A DNA stretch of 64,000 nucleotides from Wolfiporia cocos (taxonomy: Eukaryota > Basidiomycota > Agaricomycetes > Polyporales > Phaeolaceae). Positions 23,291 through 33,764 of the stretch are shown here, one piece after another; the first letter of the stretch is position 1; the number at the start of each line of letters is the position of its first letter. The stretch is taken from positions 1,922,001 through 1,986,000 of the forward strand of contig JACCLO010000009.1 of the NCBI GenBank assembly GCA_029448655.1. The letters run 5' to 3'. The translations under genes were made by a program, and so were the position numbers. The notes beneath the pieces are model-generated. The model was not told the DNA's origin and did not search any database. It saw only the letters and a program-made list of their open reading frames with translations.

Positions 23291-24456
23291 TGGGGAGGAG
23301 CAACGCTGCGCCAACGGCATCTGCCGGACGGCTCATGATTGAAGAGCTTCGCGCGCGTTAACGTAGGCGTTAGGAGCGTTATCGTGACAGCGTCTGTAAT
23401 AAGATTTGATTGCATCAGCCCGGCAGCTGATGTCGGTCTGCAGCATCTGCAGAAAACATGGTAAAATCGTACAGATATTCACTGAGAGCTCTGTTCAATT
23501 CACTCTAGTGGGATAATACCATGAGAAGCTCCAAAACTAACAATCCTTGGGAACAGAATTTTGTCAATCATGTCTATTACTGAGATATGTGCAACTGGGC
23601 TTCTGTAGCACAAGATCTAGTGCAAAATTCAAAAATCTGTTCCCAAGGATTGATGTACATTAGTGAGAAACCACCAAATGTATGTGTCTTTCAGCCATCG
23701 GCAATAGCATGATTGAAACATTTCACATTGATCGGACAACATAGATGATGGCCAATTGCCCGTTTAGGCTAACGTGCACATCAGGTAACCTTAAGCAACG
23801 CAACACGACGACACGACGTGACAAGCACACGTGCACTCCGAGTAATTCATCTCGGTGGCGACCCGTGCAAGCCTTCAAAGCTGTGAATGTAATATTTCAT
23901 TCCTTTGAAAGATAATAATATGCCCTATCTACCTGTAACATAATATCTGATGCACAAGAGATTTCGGAGTCAGAAGGCTCATTCCCTGCATAATTTAGCT
24001 CAAATTCGATGCCATCGCACAGTACGTCAGGACAGAAATATGCACCTGCACGTGCTTACAGAATATCTTGTCACCACACAGAGACTAGAAGAAAACCTTA
24101 CTTGCACAGTGGAAAAATCAAGGCCTACATCGTGACCTAGTCAATGCTCAGCACTGTGAAAGCCAAGCACGGGAGACTATGTGAGGAGAATGATAACTAG
24201 CTCGATATGTTTATTTCTAAATAGCATTCAGCTGAGTGATAGCTTACTTTCCGCCAAATTTCGTGCACATATTTCGCATACAATACTAGACAATGGTGCT
24301 CTACCACTTTCTCGAGACAGCCTCTGACAGCGGCATGTCACGGCCATCAATGCCACCCAGCATCGATCTAATCTAGAGTCACTGAATTTGGTAGGTATGG
24401 GCGCTGAACTTAATCATTTCGTGGGACACATTTCAAACCGATGTTGCCCCTCCCCA
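23291..24456. mobile_element. TIR element, 1.17 kb, superfamily uncertain
   Basis: Ends are TGGGGAGGAGCAAC and the inverse of TGGGGAGGGGCAAC, flanked by CTGCAAA on both sides (23284-23290 and 24457-24463). It interrupts the same dispersed repeat as the neighbouring hAT element. The 7-bp duplication could be a shortened hAT 8-mer. The TG...CA edges would also suit an LTR, but the duplication is longer than usual for that. Confidence 0.75.
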
Positions 24457-25054
24457 CTGCAAAGGCGTTTGTGAGTGCAATGTGTGCAAGCCTGTCTTGC
24501 ATGCGTCCCGTCTTGTCATTTGGATGCCCCCAATGTGCGCACGTACGGAGCTCGGATCGCTGGTGTGTCGTGCAACGTGTCGGACAGTCCAGCGTGGCCA
24601 GACATCGCAATGAAAGAGACGTCCTATATGCAAGTGTCATCTCAATTCAAACATCAAAGGTCTATTTTGCAGCATGTCTTGATCCGAGAGACTGTAGAGA
24701 CTGGTCTCTGTAGCCACCTGACCCACTCGTGGCCGTGCGCTTGACTCTGAATTTCTGGCGAGCATGACCAATCTCCGGGGCTCTGACCACACCCGACACC
24801 GTAATGCATGCTGATGGCCTCGCCAAAAAAACAAGCTCTATCACTGAATGCTGCTGCATGTGCACCGACGCCTGCCCATGGAGGTTTGCTCGTAGCAGCA
24901 TGCATACACCTGCCTCCAAATAGCTGCGCCTCTGTCAGTCGATCATCTCTGGTACAAGACAGCGAGTCACTCCGGGTGGCTCATAGATGTCACATTTGAC
25001 GCAAGCCCGCTGTTGATCACACCGTGCAGCACTACCAAAAAGGCTGGTGTATAG

Positions 25055-25580
25055 TGAGAGATTTTACTACGATGTGTGGCTGCCTGAGGTAGAAGATTTG
25101 CTGTAAACTCAGTCAGTTCCTATCTTTATTTTTTTCCACGGCAATATGTTGCTGACTATTGATTGGTCTATTACGGTGATATCCCTGTTGGCACGATTTG
25201 CTGCCAACTGGAGACGGTGGATGGGCACACGAGGCTGTATTTGATGACAATGGGTGTTCTTGCGGTGAGTTCCGTGAGATTACGAGTTGAATGGTGGCTC
25301 AATACCCATACCTCGAAAGGTGTATCGATCGAGGGGCATTGACTCTCAGAGTCTGGAGCAGGTCATCACGGTAGCTGTCGCTCATTTCAAGCTGAAAATC
25401 AACTCCATATACCTGCATGTGCAAGTCTCGAACACCGACACCAGGAAATTGTACAAACGCCACGGTTTCAAAGAGACCGGGGTCCATGAAGAATACTATA
25501 AGATTGTGCTGCATGACGCCTGGATTCTTGAGAAGCAACTGAGTGGCGCTGCAGATGCACCCAACCGATCACTATGCTGA
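25055..25580 (+). pseudogene. NAA50-type N-terminal acetyltransferase fragment
   Basis: These are remains of a GNAT-fold N-alpha-acetyltransferase like NAA50/San, which acetylates nascent protein N-termini. The pieces run in family order: ERFYYDVWLPEVEDL (about 25063), YYGDIPVGTICCQLE, LYLMTMGVLA to 25264, then YRSRGI (the acetyl-CoA loop region) from 25320, INSIYLHVQVSNTDTRKLY and GFKETGVHEEYYK, ending at the TGA before 25581. The N-terminal 30 or so residues are absent, cut by the dispersed repeat at about 25050. The second join lacks an AG acceptor. The intron at 25265-25319 looks normal. Most likely a broken or captured gene piece. Confidence 0.75.
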
Positions 25581-25871
25581 GATCACAAGGAATGTTCGGG
25601 TTAGTATCGATGCCCAATACATTGCCATAAAGATGCATTCAACGAAGTTGCCTCACTACAGAATATCGATGGGTTGTGGACTACATCGGTGCTGTACTGA
25701 TTACATGGGATCTGGGGCATAATACAAGTGAGAAATAGCTTGCTCTTGTAGTGTATTATCCAAGACAGTATGATGCGATATGCCATCTGTACCCTGGTGA
25801 GTTTCCAGACCATCCCGAGGGACGGGTAATACTGACCAATACGGGCTGATGCACTCATGATGGATTCATGC
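25581..25871. other. intergenic, nothing recognised
   Basis: Short AT-rich stretch between the acetyltransferase fragment and the zinc-finger gene. Confidence 0.4.
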
Positions 25872-27141
25872 TCATCGTTGAACCCACACCACATAACAAG
25901 CTGCATCACCACTGTTAGCTCCTGATCGGAGATTTTTAATTCGTCCACATACCCAGTGCCGCTTCAGTGAGTCCTTCCTTCTGAACATCTTGCCGCACCC
26001 ACCGTTGCATTGGAAGAGCTTCTCGCCGGTGTGCATGTCGTGGTTCCTTTTCACGTCATGCTGCCGATTAAAAGATAGTGTCACAGTTTTTACAGGGTTC
26101 TTATCCTCAAAAGACTCGTGTATCAGACTTTCTTTTGCATTTTGCGCCTTAACCATCACGTGCCGCACGGGCGCTCAAGCATCACATGATAGTTCCCTTA
26201 TGGGGCTACAATATTGCACAAACACACGTGATCGTGGGAATAGCTTATCTAAGCAACTGCCGTTATGCCGGACTATATAGTTACAAGCCACAAGTCACAA
26301 GACCTTGCCTAAAGGTCATGGCTATAGTCCAGGCTCTATGGATCTGATCGTGGAGGAAGCACATCATCTTAGTTACATCACATGACCTCAATGACATCAT
26401 TGAATCCAGGCCGCCGGACATAGGTCGGCCTTAGTCACTTACCAGTAGTTGTCACATGTATAGTTGAGACATATATCCCATTGGTTGATTTACGATATGA
26501 CACCATTACTGGTTGTCCAATCACAATTGTACTCATAAGTACAGGGGGTCTCGCTTTAGGGTCCTTAGGGGCCTATACAACATGTATTTAAAGTACTACC
26601 CTCTGAGTGCTTATCCTCAGAACTAGTAACTTCGTCGTATTACCTCTGCTTGCTGCATTGTAACCTCGTTACAACCTTGCCTCATAACACCTTGAGCCGC
26701 ATACCTGTCTGCAAGTAAGTAGCTTGTGACAGATAGCGCGCACATGTCGCACGCAAACGGCCGCTGTGGCGATGCCGGATATTGCGAGGTCACCACCTGC
26801 TGACCGTAACCAGGCTGTGTTGAGTCAGTTGATAGATACACAGTGAGAGTTTCAAGACAGGGATCAGGGATATCCTGCATAGCTTGAATACAGAAATAAT
26901 CCTGCAAGGTTTCATGAGGAGAACCAAGGTGGCTGGTTGCCCGAGATGCGTCCAGCTCTACTTGAACATGGATCCGTTTGAAGTGCCTGAGCTCCTCACT
27001 TCCGGAGGAATCGCCAGTGTTGGGCATTGCATCCTGTGAGGTTGTAAGGGCCCCAACTTGAGTATCGTCATTACGGTCCTCAGAAGCAGACTCCCTCGAT
27101 GAGCCATTCACTTTAGTCTGCTGTGTTAGCGACTCCAACAT
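25872..27141 (-). pseudogene. C2H2 zinc-finger protein split by a solo LTR
   Basis: The upstream part (27141-26737) is an acidic, Ser/Thr-rich region that ends at the first finger, RPFACDMCALS. The rest of that finger (FNRQHDVKRNHDMHTGEK) and a second finger (CNGGCGKMFRRKDSLKRH) resume at 26078. Between them lies a 653-base solo LTR; without it the two parts join in one frame. Paired C2H2 fingers with a TGEK linker are typical DNA-binding modules of fungal transcription factors. The likely 3' intron begins at GTATGTGG just after the second finger. The ATG at 27141 lies 26 bases from a chromovirus insertion, so the native N-terminus may be beyond it (see 35945-37900). Confidence 0.82.
26079..26731 (+). 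mobile_element. solo LTR inside a zinc finger
   Basis: A 653-base insertion with TGTCACA...TGTGACA ends (TG...CA). It is flanked by the 5-bp duplication GATAG (26074-26078 and 26732-26736), the pattern of LTR retrotransposon integration followed by LTR-LTR recombination. It has no coding capacity. Confidence 0.88.
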
Positions 27142-27167
27142 TTTTGTTCTGTGCTCTGGAGTAATAC

Positions 27168-27713
27168 TGTTACGGTTATTTTGATTTTTCGAATATCGAC
27201 AGAACTCACCACCGGGCGAATACGATACAGGGACTTGTTGCGCAACCAGCCCCCCTGGCTACTCGTGATCTTACTGGGCGCATCCCCAGTTGTACTAGTC
27301 TATAGGGCTCGTTTCATCTTTGGCAGATCCAACCCTGCCACCGTTTCATGTTCATCGTTTATTAGCTGACAGATGGCGTTCAACCGCCATCATTCCTATC
27401 TATCGTCTCAGATATATCACTCCATACTTATCAGACGTTTGGGACTATAGTGTAGATAGTATCTGTGGCATCTGGGACAGACTTGACCCCTGAAACCTAG
27501 CGTAGTATAAAAACTCATGTACTTACCGTCGAGGCTCTTCAGCTCGACCTTGTTGTATAAACAAGAAGTCTTATACTCGTTCTCAAACGTAGGAAACTAC
27601 GCTCAGTATTTCTCACTCGAGCAATCGAACGACTAAGTCCTCGAAGTGCACACTGACTTCTCGGACTTAGGCGAGTCTTATATTCTATTCGACTCGCACT
27701 TGAACAGATTATA
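27168..27713 (+). repeat. 5' LTR of the chromovirus
   Basis: Starts TGTTACGG and is identical by eye to 35396-35941. The 3' edge is ambiguous by a few bases because of the ATA/ATAC flank and because it lacks the usual CA end. Confidence 0.93.
27506..27513 (+). promoter_or_regulatory. LTR TATA box
   Basis: TATAAAAA within the 5' LTR, about 340 bases from its start. The same motif occurs at 35734-35741 in the 3' LTR. Likely position of the retroelement core promoter. Confidence 0.6.
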
Positions 27714-27921
27714 TCCTCTAACGCATATTGGATATTAACCGAGCTCCTAAGGACTTCACTTAGGACCCGAAGGCATCTAACGAGTATTTGCCTTGCATAC
27801 GGCAATGTGCCTACGTGCAGAAGAACGATCTATATTCGCGACTCGAATATACGAACGGGTATTCGACCCGTAACAGAAGGTCGAGCTCATCACTCCCTCA
27901 CCTATCACGGTGTAAGGGCAC

Positions 27922-29759
27922 ATGATATTTGGACCAGAATTCCCAGCACGACTGATTGAACTCTTGCCCGATGACATTCAGGGAGTCTACAGACTCAACC
28001 AATACGAGTGGACTGACACCATTAGAGCCTTCCGTAACTGCGGAGGAATTGTTGTCATCCCCAGAGAAGATAGGGCATCGAAGTGGGTACAAGTATACCC
28101 CTCCGCAGGAACGACCGCTTGGGAAATAACGCGTGAAGCGTTCAAACGATTCGGAGAAATCCCTCCGATGTCAACCGCGATGTTGACCGAAAACGAAACC
28201 GAAACCATCAACAGAACCTTCGATGCCGATGGAAATACGAATCAGCCTTTGGGCGCCACAGGAATGGCCGGAATTGAGCGCATTGGAGGTGATGGGAGAA
28301 ATCCTGGAAACTTTACAGGAACAGATAACAGCCAGACCGGAGGACAGGACTTATATCTGCTTTTGCGCAGAGTGGGATTGGGTCTATGGCTGGAGGAGCA
28401 AACCTCTTTGGAAGCCCCCCACAGAACGCACCCGGAATGGATAGCGGAGGAAATCTGTCTTGGACTAGCCCAAGCGGAGGAATGGGAACGACAAACCCAG
28501 GAACATGGCCTTCAGGCCTATTTGGACGAACCTCCGCAGGTACAAGCGGAGGAGGACTGGGAGGAAACTTCGGACTCGGAGGAGGGAATGCCCCCCCTCC
28601 TGGAGGACTCGGAGGAGGAACCCCCGCGAACCCCGGAGGAGGAAACCCTGGAGGGAACCCAGGGAACCCCGGAGAAAACCCAGGAAACCCGGGTGGAGGA
28701 TACCTGGGAGGAGGAGGACCCCCAGGAGGGCCTCCACCACCGAATGCGCCGCAGCCTCAACCTCCGGCGCCGAACCCGTACTACCGACCCCCAATGATAA
28801 AGATCAATCCCCCAGACGTATTCGACGGGGAACGATCCGACATGCAAAACTTCATAAACCAGTGCAATTCCTGGTTTACGATGTACAAAACGTCATTCCA
28901 GAACGACGTTCAGAGAGTGATCTTTATCCTCTCTTATATTTCGAACAAGGGGAAAACGGGCCAATGGAAACAGAATTATCACCGGGTTTATACGAACCCC
29001 CAGACGAAACGATTCTTCCCGCCTAGTCTTGCACAGTTTGACGCAGACTTCCAAAAAGCCTTTGGAGCCATCGAAGAAGTACAGAAGGCACGGAAGAAAA
29101 TCCTGGACGTAACCCAGGACAGAAAAGACATCGATGATTACATCACCGAATTCAATAACTTGGCCGGGAAGGCCCAGTACGATTGATACAGCGCGGACGG
29201 AAACGCGCTGCTTATAACCCTATTCGAGAAAGGGTTACCCGAACATACGACCCGATACATCATCGGCGTTCGGCCGCTACCAGCGACCATTGATGAATGG
29301 CAGTCTGCTGCCTCGTACTATGAAAATACGTACAAGATATTCTTGAAACGGGATAAACCGTTTGTCAAGAAAAAGGCTTGGCAAGCCTCGAACCAGAATA
29401 ACGGACGCACTAGTGCTCCACAGACAACCGCACCGAAAGATCCGAATGCGATGGATGTGGATCGAATGACCACCCAGGAAAGGGATGGTCACATCAAGAA
29501 GGGAAAGTGTTTCACTTGTCATCAGCCAGGGCATATGTCGCGAGACTGCCCGAAGAGGCCAAGGAAGCCAGCCCGCCCTAGGCGGACCACTCGAAAGACC
29601 GAGGAAGAAGAAGCCGAGCAAGAAGCTCGCATCGAAGAAGTCTCAGAAGAAGAGACTGAATACATCACTGCGAACAGAGCGGTCACAGCGATTAGGGCCC
29701 TGAAAGCCAAGAACCCCGAGCTCCTAGCACGGCTCGTAGAAGAACAGGATTTTGCCTAG
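27922..29759 (+). pseudogene. chromovirus gag, frameshifted
   Basis: The N-terminal part begins at ATG 27922 (MIFGPEFPARLIELLPDDIQ). Around 28290-28330 the meaningful frame changes. A Gly/Pro/Asn-rich linker in the new frame leads to the capsid-like helical region (FDGERSDMQNFINQCNSWF at about 28821) and a zinc knuckle CFTCHQPGHMSRDC (about 29510). An in-frame TGA interrupts at 29184-29186, between AGKAQYD and the continuing YSADGNALLITLFEKGLP. The frame ends at TAG 29757-29759. Gag forms the particle shell and binds RNA through the knuckle. The TAG is directly followed by protease in the same frame, so it may be the natural gag stop. Confidence 0.85.
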
Positions 29760-30572
29760 GAGGGAAGCCCACGGTCTTACCCTCCGAGAAAACCCGTGAA
29801 GTGCAATGCACTAATCGACTCAGGGGCAATGTTGAACCTGATCCACAGCAGAGTGGTAGAAAAATACAAGGTGCCCACACAACCCTTGAAGAACCCGATC
29901 ATCGTCAAAAATGTTGACGGAACAGAAAACAAAGATGGGCGAATAGACCGAGAAGCCACCATACTACTACGATATCCGAAAACCCAGAAAATGCGAAAAG
30001 TCCGATTCCTGGTAGGATCAATCGGAACAGAGAATATGATTCTAGGGTATGGATGGCTAAAAGACGAAAACCCCACAATCGACTGGAAGGACCAAATAGT
30101 CGATGTACGATCAATGCTAGGGGCAGAAGAAAAGAAACAGGAAACCACGATCCGAATGGATACGGTAGAAATGGTAGTTGCCCCAGAAGGGAAAATTCCA
30201 ACAAGGGGGACCCAAGAAGCTGCAGGGTACGACCTTTACGCCGCAGAAGAAACCGAGATTCCCGCCGGAGGATGGAAACTCGTCTCCACAGGAGTAAAAA
30301 TGAAGATCCCGAAGGGATCGTATGGAAGGTTGGCCGGACGATCGGGCAACACCCTCAGACACGGATTGGTAGTACAAGCCAGAGTCATAGACTCGGACTA
30401 CCGAGGAGACGTCGGAGCCATCGTCTTCAACTACTCAGACAAGGCACATAGAATTATCCCGGGCATGCGAATAGCCCAGATAATTTTCGAACGGCACCTC
30501 ACCCCCGACATTATAGAGGTCGAAGACCTAGATGAAACAGAATGAGGGGAGAAAGGGTTTGGATCCACGGAC
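29760..30572 (+). pseudogene. chromovirus protease and dUTPase domains
   Basis: An aspartic protease region with NALIDSGAMLNLIHS (about 29805-29850) is followed in the same frame by a trimeric-type dUTPase. Motif 1 is AAGYDLYAAEE (about 30217), motif 2 GRLAGRSG (about 30328), motif 3 VIDSDYRGDVGAIVFN (about 30387) and motif 4 GMRIAQIIFE (about 30463). An in-frame TGA at 30543 falls just before motif 5, GEKGFGSTD (30546-30572). That glycine-rich C-terminal motif normally closes over the substrate. dUTPase hydrolyses dUTP to dUMP and would limit uracil incorporation during reverse transcription. I recall such elements being reported from white-rot basidiomycetes but cannot verify a citation here. 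Confidence 0.93.
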
Positions 30573-33500
30573 CAGCCAGAAGAAACAGCGCAGCGGCTCT
30601 ATACTCCCGAGGAGTACGAAGTGATCCGACGCTTTGCAAAAGATAACCCTAGGATCATAGGAAAGAAAGGGGAGACACGAAAGAAGTTCCGAACAAAGAT
30701 ACAAATCATCGACACTGTCAGGAAAGCGCTGACGAAATCCCAGGAATTCGCGCAGAAAACCCCCGAACCAGAACGAACGATTGAGGAGATGGTCCCGAAA
30801 CACCTACTGGACTTCGCCAAGGTGTTCAGCAAGGAGTCAGCAGCAGCGTTCCCCCCGTCGAGACCATGGGACCACGCAATCGAATTAAAACCCGATTTTG
30901 TGCCGAAAGACTGCAAAGTCTATGCACTCTCGCCTAAAGAGCAACAGGCGCTGGACGAATTCCTAAAAGAAAATTTGGCCAAGGGATTCATAGTCCCTTC
31001 AAAATCCCCGATGGCGTCACCATTCTTTTTCGTTCCAAAGAAAGACAGCGGCCTACGACCCTGTCAAGATTATCGATATCTGAACAAAGGGACGATAAAG
31101 AACGTCTATCCCTTGCCATTGATCTCAGAGCTCCTGGAAAAGCTAAAAGGAGCAAAGATCTTCACAAAAATGGACCTTAGAGTGGGATACAACGACGTGC
31201 GGATCAAGAAGGGAGACGAATGGAAAGCAGCCTTCAAAACAAACCGAGGGTTGTACGAGCCCACAGTTATGTTTTTCGGATTGTGCAACGCACCCGGGAC
31301 CTTTCAGGCAATGATGAATGAAATCCTGAAAGAAGAAATCCTCGAAGGATGGGTGCTTGTTTATATGGACGACATCCTCGTTTTCTCAGAAGATGAGAAA
31401 GCACACAAAGAACGGGAACGGCGGATCCTTCAGAAATTAGTGGACAACCACCTCTTTGTGAAACCCGAGAAATGCGCCTTCGGCGTCGACCGAGTTGAGT
31501 TCCTAGGGCTGGTCATCACCCCAGGGAACATCCAGATGGACCCAGCGAAACTCAACGGGATTAAAGAATGGCCGACTCCCCGAAATCTCAAGGAAGTCAG
31601 ATCCTTCCTAGGGTTTGCAAACTTCTATCGAAAATTCATCGACCACTACTCAACGCACGCACGACCCCTGGTAGACCTCACAAAAACGGTCACAGGAACG
31701 GGGTTCCAGTGGACGGACAAAGAACAGAGAGCGTTCGACTTCATGAAGCAGGCATTCACGACGGCGCCCGCACTAGGAACACCAGACAAGGAAAAACCAT
31801 TCATCCTCGAAACAGATGCATCTCAGTTCGCCACAGGAGCAGTGCTGAAACAGACAGATGAAACAGGGCGTGAACGGCCAGTGGGATATCTCTCACAATC
31901 CCTGACATCGACAGAACGGAACTACGAAATCTACGATCGCGAATTACTCGGAATAGTCCGAGCATTAGAAGAATGGCGGCACCTATTGGAAGGAGCACCG
32001 CATCGGATGTTGATCCGAAGTGATCATCAGAACCTGACGTACTGGAGAAGCGCACAGCGCCTAAATCGGCGACAAGCGAGATGGCATCTATTCCTTTCAC
32101 AATTCGACCTGAAATTGCAGCACGTCCCCGGAAGGAAACTAGTCATGGCCGACACACTTTCCAGGTTGTACCACCTGGACGAAAGCAACGAGGACAACGA
32201 GGGAATCACCATGATTCCAGACGAACTCGTCGTCCATGCAATCCAGATCCCGATCATTGATCGAATCAAGAACGCCAACAATCGAGATGAATCTGCGGAA
32301 CAGGCGATCCGTGCTCTAGGGGGCACAGGCGAATTCCCCGCGAGAACCACCGCAGATGAATGGCAACAAATGGATGGAATACTGCTCTACAGGGGCAGGA
32401 TGTACGTGCCAAAAGACGAGGACCTTCGACGGGACGTCATCTCAAAATATCACGACATGATCCCGGCCGGACACCCTGGGATCTGGGGTACAACAGTACA
32501 GGTTACGACCCACTTCTGGTGGCCTGACATGAGAACAATGATAGCGGAATACGTCCGGGGCTGTGCAATCTGTCAACAGATGAAACCTGATAGGAATCTG
32601 CTAAAACCCCCTTTGCAACCAATACCGACACGGGAAGACGCCCTCCCCTTCTCACAGTGCTCGGTCGATTTTGTCACCGACCTGCCAAGAGTCGGAAAGT
32701 ATGACTCCATGATGGTGATTGTCGACCATGGCCTATCCAAGGCCATCTCTCTCACCCCATGCGACAAAACAATTACAAGTGAAGGGGCCGCAGAAATATT
32801 CCATTGAAAGATATATTCACAATACGGCATCCCCCGAAAAATCATCTCGGACAGGGGACCACAATTCGCATCAAAACTATTCAGGGAATTATGCAAGCTG
32901 CAGGGAACGGAGTCAGCGATGAGTACAGCATACCATCCCCAGACAGACGGACAAACGGAAAGGATGAACCAACAGATCGAAGTATACCTTCGTATCTATT
33001 GCATGAACGACCCTTTCCAATGGGTACAACGACTGCCTGACGTCGAATTTGCGCACAACACCAGACGAACCGAAAACCGGCCAGCGCCACTTGAAACAAT
33101 CCTAGGATACATCCCGAGAGGATTCCCAGACTATGACAGAGTAGGGAACGTCCCGGCAGCTGTCGACAGGATCAAGAAGATCAAAGAGGCGCGAAAGATG
33201 GCATTCATCGCGCATGAATTAGCCCAGAAAAGAATGGCAGGGCGGTTCCTCAGAGAACTGCCGAAGCTTGAGAAAGGGGATAAGGTCTGGCTCGACACCA
33301 AGAACCTAACGATCCCCTATGAATCGAACAAACTGGCACCAAAAAGAGAAGGACCCTTCACCATCACAGAAAAGATGGGACCCACGACATACCGGCTGCA
33401 GTTACCGGCGAATTGGAAAATTCATCCGGTCTTCCACGCTGCCTTACTAAAACCATTCAAAGAAACAAGGGTACACGGACCCAATTACCTACGGCCGCCA

Positions 33501-33764
33501 CCTGATATCATCAAGGGACAAGAAGAATACGAAGTCGAAGCCATCTTGGCTGACAGATGGCAAAGAAAGAAGCATCAATACTTCGTCAAGTGGAAAGGCT
33601 ATGCCACGGCAGACAACTCATGGGAAGACGAGGCGAACTTGGAGCATTCCAAGGAGTTGATAAAAAGCTACCACCGAATGCGAGTCAGAACAACCCCGAC
33701 ACTCGAAAGCCGAACAGTAATAATATGTCGACGACTCGCCACCAACTCCCTCGTCGCGCCATGA
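30573..33764 (+). pseudogene. chromovirus pol: RT, RNase H, integrase, chromodomain
   Basis: Same frame as the protease-dUTPase. The reverse transcriptase has its catalytic VYMDDILVFS (about 31359). RNase H has ETDASQFATGAVLKQ (about 31808) and YEIYDRELLGIV. Integrase has the zinc-binding HPGIW...CAICQQ region (about 32470-32580), its first Asp in VDFVTD (about 32668), its second in ISDRGPQF (about 32848) and its Glu in DGQTERMNQ (about 32946). A C-terminal chromodomain (about 33525-33680, YEVEAILADR...YFVKWKGY) marks this as a chromovirus. Chromodomains guide integration toward modified chromatin. An in-frame TGA at 32805-32807 lies between the first and second integrase Asp. Confidence 0.95.

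Larger units (their letters stand above)
22228..25050 (+). repeat. dispersed GC-rich repeat, copy B (split by two insertions)
   Basis: Three pieces (22228-22415, 23224-23290, 24464 to about 25050) join into about 840 bases collinear with the uninterrupted copy at 39418-40168. The interruptions are the elements at 22416-23215 and 23291-24456. The right edge abuts an acetyltransferase gene fragment. No protein is evident, so this may be a non-coding transposon or solo LTR remnant. Confidence 0.8.

Noticed and set aside
28223..28444. A third overlapping frame inside gag
   Set aside because: No motif. The capsid and knuckle sequences continue in the neighbouring frame, so this one is incidental.
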